Shown: one piece after another, positions 40,961 through 54,100 of the stretch
Layout: every line of letters starts with the position of its first letter
Position numbering within the stretch: the stretch's first letter is position 1
DNA from: Lepidodermella squamata
Lineage: Eukaryota > Gastrotricha
Length of the DNA stretch: 64,000 nt
Assembly: GCA_047495785.1 (NCBI GenBank)
Contig: JBLDXI010000063.1
Coordinates: forward strand, 366,752 to 430,751
Direction of reading: 5' to 3'
Made by a program: the position numbers and the translations under genes
Notes under the pieces: model-generated
Database searches by the model: none
What the model saw: only the letters and a program-made list of their open reading frames with translations
What the model was told of the DNA's origin: nothing

Positions 40961-42626
40961 CATTCGTTCAACGGCATCCGTGCATCATTCGATCGTGGCA
41001 GCAATTGCAAACGCAATGGCACCCGATTGAGGCACATCGCTGTTGACGCGGTATTCGCAGCGAGCCTGAGCGGGCTAACATGGCTGTTTTCAGCCGTCGC
41101 ACGTACTGCCGGTATTCGGCATCATGCACACTCGTGGCGAATCAACGCCATCCGTGCATCATTCGATCGTGGCAGCAATTGCAAACGAAATAGCACCCGA
41201 TTGAGGCACATCGCTGTTGACGCGGTATTCGCAGCAAGCCTGAGCGGGCTGACATGGCTGTTTTCAGCCGTCGCACGTACTGCCGGTATTCGGCATCATC
41301 CCACTCATGGCGAATCTACGCCATCCGTGCATCATTCGATCGTGGCAGCAATTGCAAACGCAATGGCAGCCGATTGAGGCACATCGCTGTCGACGCGGTA
41401 TTCGTAGCGAGCCTGAGCGGGCTAACATGGCTGTTTTCAGCCGTCGCACGTACTGCCGGTATTCGGCATCATGCACACTCGTGGCGAATCAACGCCATCC
41501 GTGCATCATTCGATCGTGGCAGCAATTGCAAACGCAATGGCAGCCGATTGAGGCACATCGCTGTTGACGCGGTATTCGCAGCAAGCCTGAGCGGGCTAAC
41601 ATGGCTGTTTTCAGCCGTCGCACGTACTGCCGGTATTCGGCATCATCCCACTCGTGGCGAATCAACGCCATCCGTGCATCATTCGATCGTGGCAGCAATT
41701 GCAAACGCAATGGCAGCCGATTGAGGCACATCGCTGTTGACGCGGTATTCGCAGCAAGCCTGAGCGGGCTGACATGGCTGTTTTCAGCCATCGCACGTAC
41801 TGCCGGTATTCGGCATCATGCCCACTCGTGGCGAATCAACGCCATCCGTGCATCATTCGATCGTGGCAGCAATTGCAAACGCAATAGCACCCGATTGAGG
41901 CACATCGCTGTTGACGCGGTATTCGTAGCGAGCCTGAGCGGGCTAACATGGCTGTTTTCAGCCGTCGCACGTACTGCCGGTATTCGGCATCATGCACATT
42001 CGTGGCGAATCTACGCCATCCGTGCATCATTCGATCGTGGCAGCAATTGCAAACGCAATGGCAGCCGATTGAGGCACATCGCTGTTGACGCGGTATTCGC
42101 AGCAAGCCTGAGCGGGCTGACATGGCTGTTTTCAGCCATCGCACGTACTGCCGGTATTCGGCATCATGCCCACTCGTGGCGAATCAACGCCATCCGTGCA
42201 TCATTCGATCGTGGCAGCAATTGCAAACGCAATAGCACCCGATTGAGGCACATCGCTGTTGACGCGGTATTCGTAGCGAGCCTGAGCGGGCTAACATGGC
42301 TGTTTTCAGCCGTCGCACGTACTGCCGGTATTCGGCATCATGCCCACTCGTGGCGAATCAACGCCATCCGTGCATCATTCGATCGTGGCAGCAATTGCAA
42401 ACGAAATAGCACCCGATTGAGGCACATCGCTGTTGACGCGGTATTCGCAGCAAGCCTGAGCGGGCTGACATGGCTGTTTTCAGCCATCGCACGTACTGCC
42501 GGTATTCGGCATCATCCCACTCATGGCGAATCTACGCCATACGTGCATCATTCGATCGTGGCAGCAATTGCAAACGCAATGGCAGCCGATTGAGGCACAT
42601 CGCTGTTGACGCGGTATTCGCAGCAA

Positions 42627-45600
42627 GCCTGAGCGGGCTAACATGGCTGTTTTCAGCCGTCGCACGTACTGCCGGTATTCGGCATCATGCACATTCGTGG
42701 CCATTCGTTCAACGGCATCCGTGCATCATTCGATCGTGGCAGCAATTGCAAACGCAATGGCAGCCGATTGAGGCACATCGCTGTTGACGCGGTATTCGCA
42801 GCGAGCCTGAGCGGGCTAACATGGCTGTTTTCAGCCGTCGCACGTACTGCCGGTATTCGGCATCATGCACACTCGTGGCGAATCAACGCCATCCGTGCAT
42901 CATTCGATCGTGGCAGCAATTGCAAACGAAATAGCACCCGATTGAGGCACATCGCTGTTGACGCGGTATTCGCAGCAAGCCTGAGCGGGCTAACATGGCT
43001 GTTTTCAGCCGTCACAACACATCTCGTGAGAGTGCATCATGCCCACTCGTGGCAAATCAACGCAATCCGTACATCATTCGATCGTGGCAGCAATTGCAAA
43101 CGAAATAGCACCCGATTGAGGCACATCGCTGTTGACGCGGTATTCCCAGCGAGCCTGAGCGGGCTAACATGGATGTTTTCAGCCGTCACACGTACTGCCA
43201 GTATTCGGCATCATGCCCACTCGTGGCGAATCAACGCCATCCGTGCATCATTCGATCGTGGCAGCAATTGCAAACGAAATAGCACCCGATTGAGGCACAT
43301 CGCTGTTGACGCGGTATTCGCAGCAAGCCTGAGCGGGCTGACATGGCTGTTTTCAGCCATCGCACGTACTGCCGGTATTCGGCATCATCCCACTCATGGC
43401 GAATCTACGCCATCCGTGCATCATTCGATCGTGGCAGCAATTGCAAACGCAATGGCAGCCGATTGAGGCACATCGCTGTCGACGCGGTATTCGCAGCGAG
43501 CCTGAGCGGGCTGACATGGTTGTTTTCAGCCGTTTAAAGTACTGCCGGTATTCGGCATCATGCCCACTCGTGGCGAATCAACGCCATCCGTGCATCATTC
43601 GATCGTGGCAGCAATTGCAAACGCAATAGCACCCGATTGAGGCACATCGCTGTTGACGCGGTATTCGTAGCGAGCCTGAGCGGGCTGACATGGCTGTTTT
43701 CAGCCATCGCACGTACTGCCGGTATTCGGCATCATCCCACTCATGGCGAATCTACGCCATCCGTGCATCATTCGATCGTGGCAGCAATTGCAAACGCAAT
43801 GGCAGCCGATTGAGGCACATCGCTGTCGACGCGGTATTCGCAGCGAGCCTGAGCGGGCTGACATGGTTGTTTTCAGCCGTTTAAAGTACTGCCGGTATTC
43901 GGCATCATGCCCACTCGTGGCGAATCAACGCCATCCGTGCATCATTCGATCGTGGCAGCAATTGCAAACGCAATAGCACCCGATTGAGGCACATCGCTGT
44001 TGACGCGGTATTCGTAGCGAGCCTGAGCGGGCTAACATGGCTGTTTTCAGCCGTCGCACGTACTGCCGGTATTCGGCATCATGCACACTCGTGGCGAATC
44101 AACGCCATCCGTGCATCATTCGATCGTGGCAGCAATTGCAAACGAAATAGCACCCGATTGAGGCACATCGCTGTTGACGCGGTATTCGCAGCAAGCCTGA
44201 GCGGGCTGACAAGGCTGTTTTCAGCCATCGCACGTACTGCCGGTATTCGGCATCATCCCACTCATGGCGAATCTACGCCATCCGTGCATCATTCGATCTT
44301 GGCAGCAATTACAAACGAAATAGCACCCGATTGAGGCACATCGCTGTTGACGCGGTATTCGCAGCAAGCCTGAGCGGGCTAACATGGCTGTTTTCAGCCG
44401 TCGCACGTACTGCCGGTATTCGGCATCATGCACACTCGTGGCGAATCAACGCCATCCGTGCATCATTCGATCGTGGCAGCAATTGCAAACGAAATAGCAC
44501 CCGATTGAGGCACATCGCTGTTGACGCGGTATTCGCAGCAAGCCTGAGCGGGCTAACATGGCTGTTTTCAGCCGTTTCACGTACTGCCGGTATTCGGCAT
44601 CATACCCACTCGTGGCAAATCAACGCAATCCGTACATCATTCGATCGTGGCAGCAATTGCAAACGAAATAGCACCCGATTGAGGCACATCGCTGTTGACG
44701 CGGTATTCGCAGCAAGCCTGAGCGGGCTGACATGGCTGTTTTCAGCCGTCGCACGTACTGCCGGTATTCGGCATCATCCCACTCATGGCGAATCAACGCC
44801 ATCCGTGCATCATTCGATCGTGGCAGCAATTGCAAACGAAATAGCACCCGATTGAGGCACATCGCTGTTGACGCGGTATTCGCAGCAAGCCTGAGCGGGC
44901 TGACATGGCTGTTTTCAGCCATCGCACGTACTGCCGGTATTCGGCATCATCCCACTCATGGCGAATCTACGCCATCCGTGCATCATTCGATCGTGGCAGC
45001 AATTGCAAACGCAATGGCAGCCGATTGAGGCACATCGCTGTCGACGCGGTATTCGCAGCGAGCCTGAGCGGGCTGACATGGTTGTTTTCAGCCATCGCAC
45101 GTACTGCCGGTATTCGGCATCATGCCCACTCGTGGCGAATCAACGCCATCCGTGCATCATTCGATCGTGGCAGCAATTGCAAACGCAATAGCACCCGATT
45201 GAGGCACGTCGCTGTTGACGCGGTATTCGCAGCAAGCCTGAGCGGGCTGACATGGCTGTTTTCAGCCGTCGCACGTACTGCCGGTATTCGGCATCATCCC
45301 ACTCATGGCGAATCTACGCCATCCGTGCATCATTCGATCGTGGCAGCAATTGCAAACGCAATGGCAGCCGATTGAGGCACATCGCTGTCGACGCGGTATT
45401 CGCAGCGAGCCTGAGCGGGCTGACATGGTTGTTTTCAGCCGTTTAAAGTACTGCCGGTATTCGGCATCATGCCCACTCGTGGCGAATCAACGCCATCCGT
45501 GCATCATTCGATCGTGGCAGCAATTGCAAACGCAATAGCACCCGATTGAGGCACATCGCTGTTGACGCGGTATTCGTAGCGAGCCTGAGCGGGCTAACAT

Positions 45601-46627
45601 GGCTGTTTTCAGCCGTCGCACGTACTGCCGGTATTCGGCATCATGCACACTCGTGGCGAATCAACGCCATCCGTGCATCATTCGATCGTGGCAGCAATTG
45701 CAAACGAAATAGCACCCGATTGAGGCACATCGCTGTTGACGCGGTATTCGCAGCAAGCCTGAGCGGGCTGACATGGCTGTTTTCAGCCATCGCACGTACT
45801 GCCGGTATTCGGCATCATCCCACTCATGGCGAATCTACGCCATCCGTGCATCATTCGATCGTGGCAGCAATTGCAAACGCAATGGCAGCCGATTGAGGCA
45901 CATCGCTGTTGACGCGGTTTTCGCAGCAAGCCTGAGCGGGCTAACATGGCTGTTTTCAGCCGTCGCACGTACTGCCGGTATTCGGCATCATGCACATTCG
46001 TGGCCATTCGTTCAACGGCATCCGTGCATCATTCGATCGTGGCAGCAATTGCAAACGCAATGGCAGCCGATTGAGGCACATCGCTGTTGACGCGGTATTC
46101 GCAGCGAGCCTGAGCGGGCTAACATGGCTGTTTTCAGCCGTCGCACGTACTGCCGGTATTCGGCATCATGCACACTCGTGGCGAATCAACGCCATCCGTG
46201 CATCATTCGATCGTGGCAGCAATTGCAAACGAAATAGCACCCGATTGAGGCACATCGCTGTTGACGCGGTATTCGCAGCAAGCCTGAGCGGGCTGACATG
46301 GCTGTTTTCAGCCGTCGCACGTACTGCCGGTATTCGGCATCATCCCACTCATGGCGAATCTACGCCATCCGTGCATCATTCGATCGTGGCAGCAATTGCA
46401 AACGCAATGGCAGCCGATTGAGGCACATCGCTGTCGACGCGGTATTCGCAGCAAGCCTGAGCGGGCTAACATGGCTGTTTTCAGCCGTTTCACGTACTGC
46501 CGGTATTCGGCATCATCCCACTCGTGGCGAATCAACGCCATCCGTGCATCATTCGATCGTGGCAGCAATTGCAAACGCAATAGCACCCGATTGAGGCACA
46601 TCGCTGTTGACGCGGTATTCGTAGCGA
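42627..46627 (+). repeat. 4,001-bp higher-order repeat, copy 1
   Basis: Twenty-three monomers: twelve of 174 bp, nine of 173 bp and two of 178 bp sum to exactly 4,001. More than ten landmarks recur at +4,001. Private changes present in both copies include gacaagg (44,210 and 48,211) and ggttttcgc (about 45,918 and 49,919). Left of about 42,626 the match fails (tcgcagcaag against tcgtagcgag). This copy carries the embedded 16-mer at 43,017. Confidence 0.9.
43017..43032 (+). other. Embedded PacBio barcode-like 16-mer (site 1)
   Basis: ACACATCTCGTGAGAG does not resemble any part of the monomer. With the following T it replaces exactly 17 bases of satellite between gtcaca and gcatcatg, so the monomer stays 174 bp. 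I recall this 16-mer as PacBio barcode bc1003; that identification is from memory. The T is what a T-overhang barcoded adapter would leave next to the insert. The homologous position in the next copy (47,018) has ordinary satellite sequence. Confidence 0.9.
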
Positions 46628-49600
46628 GCCTGAGCGGGCTAACATGGCTGTTTTCAGCCGTCGCACGTACTGCCGGTATTCGGCATCATGCACATTCGTG
46701 GCCATTCGTTCAACGGCATCCGTGCATCATTCGATCGTGGCAGCAATTGCAAACGCAATGGCAGCCGATTGAGGCACATCGCTGTTGACGCGGTATTCGC
46801 AGCGAGCCTGAGCGGGCTAACATGGCTGTTTTCAGCCGTCGCACGTACTGCCGGTATTCGGCATCATGCACACTCGTGGCGAATCAACGCCATCCGTGCA
46901 TCATTCGATCGTGGCAGCAATTGCAAACGAAATAGCACCCGATTGAGGCACATCGCTGTTGACGCGGTATTCGCAGCAAGCCTGAGCGGGCTAACATGGC
47001 TGTTTTCAGCCGTCACACGTACTGCCGGTATTCGGCATCATGCCCACTCGTGGCAAATCAACGCAATCCGTACATCATTCGATCGTGGCAGCAATTGCAA
47101 ACGAAATAGCACCCGATTGAGGCACATCGCTGTTGACGCGGTATTCCCCGCGAGCCTGAGCGGGCTAACATGGATGTTTTCAGCCGTCACACGTACTGCC
47201 AGTATTCGGCATCATGCCCACTCGTGGCGAATCAACGCCATCCGTGCATCATTCGATCGTGGCAGCAATTGCAAACGAAATAGCACCCGATTGAGGCACA
47301 TCGCTGTTGACGCGGTATTCGCAGCAAGCCTGAGCGGGCTGACATGGCTGTTTTCAGCCATCGCACGTACTGCCGGTATTCGGCATCATCCCACTCATGG
47401 CGAATCTACGCCATCCGTGCATCATTCGATCGTGGCAGCAATTGCAAACGCAATGGCAGCCGATTGAGGCACATCGCTGTCGACGCGGTATTCGCAGCGA
47501 GCCTGAGCGGGCTGACATGGTTGTTTTCAGCCGTTTAAAGTACTGCCGGTATTCGGCATCATGCCCACTCGTGGCGAATCAACGCCATCCGTGCATCATT
47601 CGATCGTGGCAGCAATTGCAAACGCAATAGCACCCGATTGAGGCACATCGCTGTTGACGCGGTATTCGTAGCGAGCCTGAGCGGGCTGACATGGCTGTTT
47701 TCAGCCATCGCACGTACTGCCGGTATTCGGCATCATCCCACTCATGGCGAATCTACGCCATCCGTGCATCATTCGATCGTGGCAGCAATTGCAAACGCAA
47801 TGGCAGCCGATTGAGGCACATCGCTGTCGACGCGGTATTCGCAGCGAGCCTGAGCGGGCTGACATGGTTGTTTTCAGCCGTTTAAAGTACTGCCGGTATT
47901 CGGCATCATGCCCACTCGTGGCGAATCAACGCCATCCGTGCATCATTCGATCGTGGCAGCAATTGCAAACGCAATAGCACCCGATTGAGGCACATCGCTG
48001 TTGACGCGGTATTCGTAGCGAGCCTGAGCGGGCTAACATGGCTGTTTTCAGCCGTCGCACGTACTGCCGGTATTCGGCATCATGCACACTCGTGGCGAAT
48101 CAACGCCATCCGTGCATCATTCGATCGTGGCAGCAATTGCAAACGAAATAGCACCCGATTGAGGCACATCGCTGTTGACGCGGTATTCGCAGCAAGCCTG
48201 AGCGGGCTGACAAGGCTGTTTTCAGCCATCGCACGTACTGCCGGTATTCGGCATCATCCCACTCATGGCGAATCTACGCCATCCGTGCATCATTCGATCT
48301 TGGCAGCAATTACAAACGAAATAGCACCCGATTGAGGCACATCGCTGTTGACGCGGTATTCGCAGCAAGCCTGAGCGGGCTAACATGGCTGTTTTCAGCC
48401 GTCGCACGTACTGCCGGTATTCGGCATCATGCACACTCGTGGCGAATCAACGCCATCCGTGCATCATTCGATCGTGGCAGCAATTGCAAACGAAATAGCA
48501 CCCGATTGAGGCACATCGCTGTTGACGCGGTATTCGCAGCAAGCCTGAGCGGGCTAACATGGCTGTTTTCAGCCGTTTCACGTACTGCCGGTATTCGGCA
48601 TCATACCCACTCGTGGCAAATCAACGCAATCCGTACATCATTCGATCGTGGCAGCAATTGCAAACGAAATAGCACCCGATTGAGGCACATCGCTGTTGAC
48701 GCGGTATTCGCAGCAAGCCTGAGCGGGCTGACATGGCTGTTTTCAGCCGTCGCACGTACTGCCGGTATTCGGCATCATCCCACTCATGGCGAATCAACGC
48801 CATCCGTGCATCATTCGATCGTGGCAGCAATTGCAAACGAAATAGCACCCGATTGAGGCACATCGCTGTTGACGCGGTATTCGCAGCAAGCCTGAGCGGG
48901 CTGACATGGCTGTTTTCAGCCATCGCACGTACTGCCGGTATTCGGCATCATCCCACTCATGGCGAATCTACGCCATCCGTGCATCATTCGATCGTGGCAG
49001 CAATTGCAAACGCAATGGCAGCCGATTGAGGCACATCGCTGTCGACGCGGTATTCGCAGCGAGCCTGAGCGGGCTGACATGGTTGTTTTCAGCCATCGCA
49101 CGTACTGCCGGTATTCGGCATCATGCCCACTCGTGGCGAATCAACGCCATCCGTGCATCATTCGATCGTGGCAGCAATTGCAAACGCAATAGCACCCGAT
49201 TGAGGCACGTCGCTGTTGACGCGGTATTCGCAGCAAGCCTGAGCGGGCTGACATGGCTGTTTTCAGCCGTCGCACGTACTGCCGGTATTCGGCATCATCC
49301 CACTCATGGCGAATCTACGCCATCCGTGCATCATTCGATCGTGGCAGCAATTGCAAACGCAATGGCAGCCGATTGAGGCACATCGCTGTCGACGCGGTAT
49401 TCGCAGCGAGCCTGAGCGGGCTGACATGGTTGTTTTCAGCCGTTTAAAGTACTGCCGGTATTCGGCATCATGCCCACTCGTGGCGAATCAACGCCATCCG
49501 TGCATCATTCGATCGTGGCAGCAATTGCAAACGCAATAGCACCCGATTGAGGCACATCGCTGTTGACGCGGTATTCGTAGCGAGCCTGAGCGGGCTAACA

Positions 49601-50392
49601 TGGCTGTTTTCAGCCGTCGCACGTACTGCCGGTATTCGGCATCATGCACACTCGTGGCGAATCAACGCCATCCGTGCATCATTCGATCGTGGCAGCAATT
49701 GCAAACGAAATAGCACCCGATTGAGGCACATCGCTGTTGACGCGGTATTCGCAGCAAGCCTGAGCGGGCTGACATGGCTGTTTTCAGCCATCGCACGTAC
49801 TGCCGGTATTCGGCATCATCCCACTCATGGCGAATCTACGCCATCCGTGCATCATTCGATCGTGGCAGCAATTGCAAACGCAATGGCAGCCGATTGAGGC
49901 ACATCGCTGTTGACGCGGTTTTCGCAGCAAGCCTGAGCGGGCTAACATGGCTGTTTTCAGCCGTCGCACGTACTGCCGGTATTCGGCATCATGCACATTC
50001 GTGGCCATTCGTTCAACGGCATCCGTGCATCATTCGATCGTGGCAGCAATTGCAAACGCAATGGCAGCCGATTGAGGCACATCGCTGTTGACGCGGTATT
50101 CGCAGCGAGCCTGAGCGGGCTAACATGGCTGTTTTCAGCCGTCGCACGTACTGCCGGTATTCGGCATCATGCACACTCGTGGCGAATCAACGCCATCCGT
50201 GCATCATTCGATCGTGGCAGCAATTGCAAACGAAATAGCACCCGATTGAGGCACATCGCTGTTGACGCGGTATTCGCAGCAAGCCTGAGCGGGCTGACAT
50301 GGCTGTTTTCAGCCGTCGCACGTACTGCCGGTATTCGGCATCATCCCACTCATGGCGAATCTACGCCATCCGTGCATCATTCGATCGTGGCA
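46628..50392 (+). repeat. 4,001-bp higher-order repeat, copy 2 (interrupted)
   Basis: Near-identical to copy 1. The only differences I noticed by landmark comparison are the 16-mer in copy 1 and an a-to-c change at 47,149 (tattccccg). The copy is broken at 50,393 by the second 16-mer and an inverted segment. At 50,608 the expected sequence resumes at the same +4,001 offset, then leaves it at about 50,765 (aatggcacc rather than aatggcagc), where it matches 40,946-41,43x instead. Confidence 0.88.
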
Positions 50393-50408
50393 ACACATCT
50401 CGTGAGAG
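50393..50408 (+). other. Embedded PacBio barcode-like 16-mer (site 2)
   Basis: The same 16-mer as at 43,017, again followed by T, here after gatcgtggca. What follows is satellite in reverse orientation, as if a minus-strand read began at this barcode and was written into the contig. Confidence 0.9.
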
Positions 50409-50607
50409 TTTGCAATTGCTGCCACGATCGAATGATGCACGGATGGCGTTGATTCGCCACGAGTGGGATGATGCCGAATACCGGCAGTACGTGAAACGGC
50501 TGAAAACAGCCATGTTAGCCCGCTCAGGCTTGCTGCGAATACCGCGTCGACAGCGATGTGCCTCAATCGGCTGCCATTGCGTTTGCAATTGCTGCCACGA
50601 TCGAATG
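50409..50607 (-). repeat. Inverted satellite segment (T + 198 bp)
   Basis: The segment 50,410-50,607 is the reverse complement of satellite and corresponds base for base to 46,377-46,574 of the neighbouring copy. It is the only reversed satellite I found. The plus-strand sequence before it (to 50,392) and after it (from 50,608) keeps the same +4,001 offset to copy 1, so 16 + 1 + 198 = 215 bp replace exactly 215 expected bases. This points to a consensus or assembly artefact rather than a biological inversion, although the latter is not formally excluded. Confidence 0.88.
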
Positions 50608-51170
50608 TTGACGCGGTATTCGTAGCGAGCCTGAGCGGGCTAACATGGCTGTTTTCAGCCGTCGCACGTACTGCCGGTATTCGGCATCATGCACATTCGT
50701 GGCCATTCGTTCAACGGCATCCGTGCATCATTCGATCGTGGCAGCAATTGCAAACGCAATGGCACCCGATTGAGGCACATCGCTGTTGACGCGGTATTCG
50801 CAGCGAGCCTGAGCGGGCTAACATGGCTGTTTTCAGCCGTCGCACGTACTGCCGGTATTCGGCATCATGCACACTCGTGGCGAATCAACGCCATCCGTGC
50901 ATCATTCGATCGTGGCAGCAATTGCAAACGAAATAGCACCCGATTGAGGCACATCGCTGTTGACGCGGTATTCGCAGCAAGCCTGAGCGGGCTGACATGG
51001 CTGTTTTCAGCCGTCGCACGTACTGCCGGTATTCGGCATCATCCCACTCATGGCGAATCTACGCCATCCGTGCATCATTCGATCGTGGCAGCAATTGCAA
51101 ACGCAATGGCAGCCGATTGAGGCACATCGCTGTCGACGCGGTATTCGTAGCGAGCCTGAGCGGGCTAACA

Positions 51171-54100
51171 TGGCTGTTTTTTACCGTTTCACGTACTGCC
51201 AGTATTCGGCATCAGCCCACTCAGCCCATCAACGCAATCCGTACATCATTCGATCGTGGCAGCAATTGCAAACGCAATGGCAGCCGATTGAGGCACATCG
51301 CTGTTGACGCGGTATTCGCAGCAAGCCTGAGCGGGCTAACATGGCTGTTTTCAGCCGTTTCACGTACTGCCGGTATTCGGCATCATCCCACTCGTGGCGA
51401 ATCAACGCCATCCGTGCATCATTCGATCGTGGCAGCAATTGCAAACGCAATGGCAGCCGATTGAGGCACATCGCTGTCGACGCGGTATTCGCAGCAAGCC
51501 TGAGCGGGCTAACATGGCTGTTTTCAGCTGTTTCACGTACTGCCGGTATTCGGCATCATCCCACTCGTGGCGAATCAACGCAATCCGTACATCATTCGAT
51601 CGTGGCAGCAATTGCAAACGAAATAGCACCCGATTGAGGCACATCGCTGTCGACGCGGTATGGCGTATGGCGTAGCGGCATGGCGTAGCGAGCCTGAGCG
51701 GGCTAACATGGCTATTTTCAGCCGTCACACGTACTGCCAGTATTCGGCATCATGCCCACTCGTGGCGAATCAACGCCATCCGTGCATCATTCGATCGTGG
51801 CAGCAATTGCAAACGAAATAGCACCCGATTGAGGCACATCGCTGTTGACGCGGTATTCGCAGCAAGCCTGAGCGGGCTAACATGGCTGTTTTCAGCTGTT
51901 TCACGTACTGCCGGTATTCGGCATCATCCCACTCGTGGCGAATCAACGCAATCCGTACATCATTCGATCGTGGCAGCAATTGCAAACGAAATAGCACCCG
52001 ATTGAGGCACATCGCTGTCGACGCGGTATTCGCAGCAAGCCTGAGCGGGCTAACATGGCTGTTTTCAGCCGTCACACGTACTGCCGGTATTCGGCATCAT
52101 GCCCAGTCGTGGCAAATCAACGCAATCCGTACATCATTCGATCGTGGCAGCAATTGCAAACGAAATAGCACCCGATTGAGGCACATCGCTGTCGACGCGG
52201 TATGGCGTATGGCGTAGCGGCATGGCGTAGCGAGCCTGAGCGGGCTAACATGGCTGTTTTTTACCGTTTCACGTACTGCCAGTATTCGGCATCAGCCCAC
52301 TCGTGGCAAATCAACGCCATCCGTGCATCATTCGATCGTGGCAGCAATTGCAAACGCAATGGCAGCCGATGGAGGTACATCGCTGTTGACGCGGTATTCG
52401 CAGCGAGCCTGAGCGTGCTGACATGGTTGTTTTCAGCCGTTTAAAGTACTGCCGGTATTCGGCATCATGCCCACTCGTGGCGAATCAACGCCATCCGTGC
52501 ATCATTCGATCGTGGCAGCAATTGCAAACGAAATAGCACCCGATTGAGGCACATCGCTGTTGACGCGGTATTCGCAGCAAGCCTGAGCGGGCTAACATGG
52601 CTGTTTTCAGCCGTCGCACGTACTGCCGGTATTCGGCATCATCCCACTCATGGCGAATCTACGCCATCCGTGCATCATTCGATCGTGGCAGCAATTGCAA
52701 ACGCAATGGCAGCCGATTGAGGCACATCGCTGTCGACGCGGTATTCGTAGCGAGCCTGAGCGGGCTAACATGGCTGTTTTCAGCCGTTTCACGTACTGCC
52801 GGTATTCGGCATCATCCCACTCGTGGCGAATCAACGCCATCCGTGCATCATTCGATCGTGGCAGCAATTGCAAACGCAATAGCACCCGATTGAGGCACAT
52901 CGCTGTTGACGCGGTATTCGTAGCGAGCCTGAGCGGGCTAACATGGCTGTTTTCAGCCGTCACACGTGCTGCAGGTATTCGGCATCATGCCCACTCGTGG
53001 CGAATCAACGCCATCCGTGCATCATTCGATCGTGGCAGCAATTGCAAACGCAATGGCAGCCGATTGAGGCACATCGCTGTTGACGCGGTATTCGCAGCAA
53101 GCCTGAGCGGGCTAACATGGCTGTTTTCAGCCGTCACACGTACTGCCGGTATTCGGCATCATGCCCACTCGTGGCAAATCAACGCAATCCGTACATCATT
53201 CGATCGTGGCAGCAATTGCAAACGAAATAGCACCCGATTGAGGCACATCGCTGTCGACGCGGTATTCGCAGCAAGCCTGAGCGGGCTAACATGGCTGTTT
53301 TCAGCCGTCACACGTACTGCCGGTATTCGGCATCATGCCCACTCGTGGCAAATCAACGCAATCCGTACATCATTCGATCGTGGCAGCAATTGCAAACGAA
53401 ATAGCACCCGATTGAGGCACATCGCTGTCGACGCGGTATGGCGTATGGCGTAGCGGCATGGCGTAGCGAGCCAGAGCGGGCTAACATGGCTGTTTTCAGC
53501 CGTCACACGTACTGCCAGTATTCGGCATCATGCCCACTCGTGGCGAATCAACGCCATCCGTGCATCATTCGATCGTGGCAGCAATTGCAAACGAAATAGC
53601 ACCCGATTGAGGCACATCGCTGTCGACGCGGTATTCGCAGCGAGCCTGAGCGGGCTGACATGGTTGTTTTCAGCCGTTTAAAGTACTGCCGGTATTCGGC
53701 ATCATGCCCACTCGTGGCGAATCAACGCCATCCGTGCATCATTCGATCGTGGCAGCAATTGCAAACGCAATAGCACCCGATTGAGGCACATCGCTGTTGA
53801 CGCGGTATTCGTAGCGAGCCTGAGCGGGCTAACATGGCTGTTTTAGCCGTCGCACGTACTGCCGGTATTCGGCATCATGCACACTCGTGGCTAATCAACG
53901 CCATCCGTGCATCATTCGATCGTGGCAGCAATTGCAAACGAAATAGCACCCGATTGAGGCACATCGCTGTCGACGCGGTATTCGCAGCAAGCCTGAGCGG
54001 GCTAACATGGCTATTTTCAGCCGTCACACGTACTGCCAGTATTCGGCATCATGCCCACTCGTGGCGAATCAACGCCATCCGTGCATCATTCGATCGTGGC

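Larger units (their letters stand above)
31561..51170 (+). repeat. Array block C (178-bp monomers and the 4,001-bp higher-order repeat)
   Basis: This block contains all nine 178-bp monomers, many 173-bp monomers of the cccactcatggcgaatct haplotype, and long near-identical duplications at offsets of 347, 521, 1,563, 2,263, 2,784, 4,001 and 5,742-5,743 bp. It ends just after the barcode-plus-inversion scar at 50.39-50.61 kb. From about 51.18 kb the sequence switches to block A vocabulary (tttttaccg, then 195-bp monomers). Confidence 0.78.

Noticed and set aside
50409-50607. Genuine biological inversion or palindromic centromere core
   Set aside because: It is bordered by a library barcode and an adapter-style T, is in exact register with the expected sequence, and is unique in the window.
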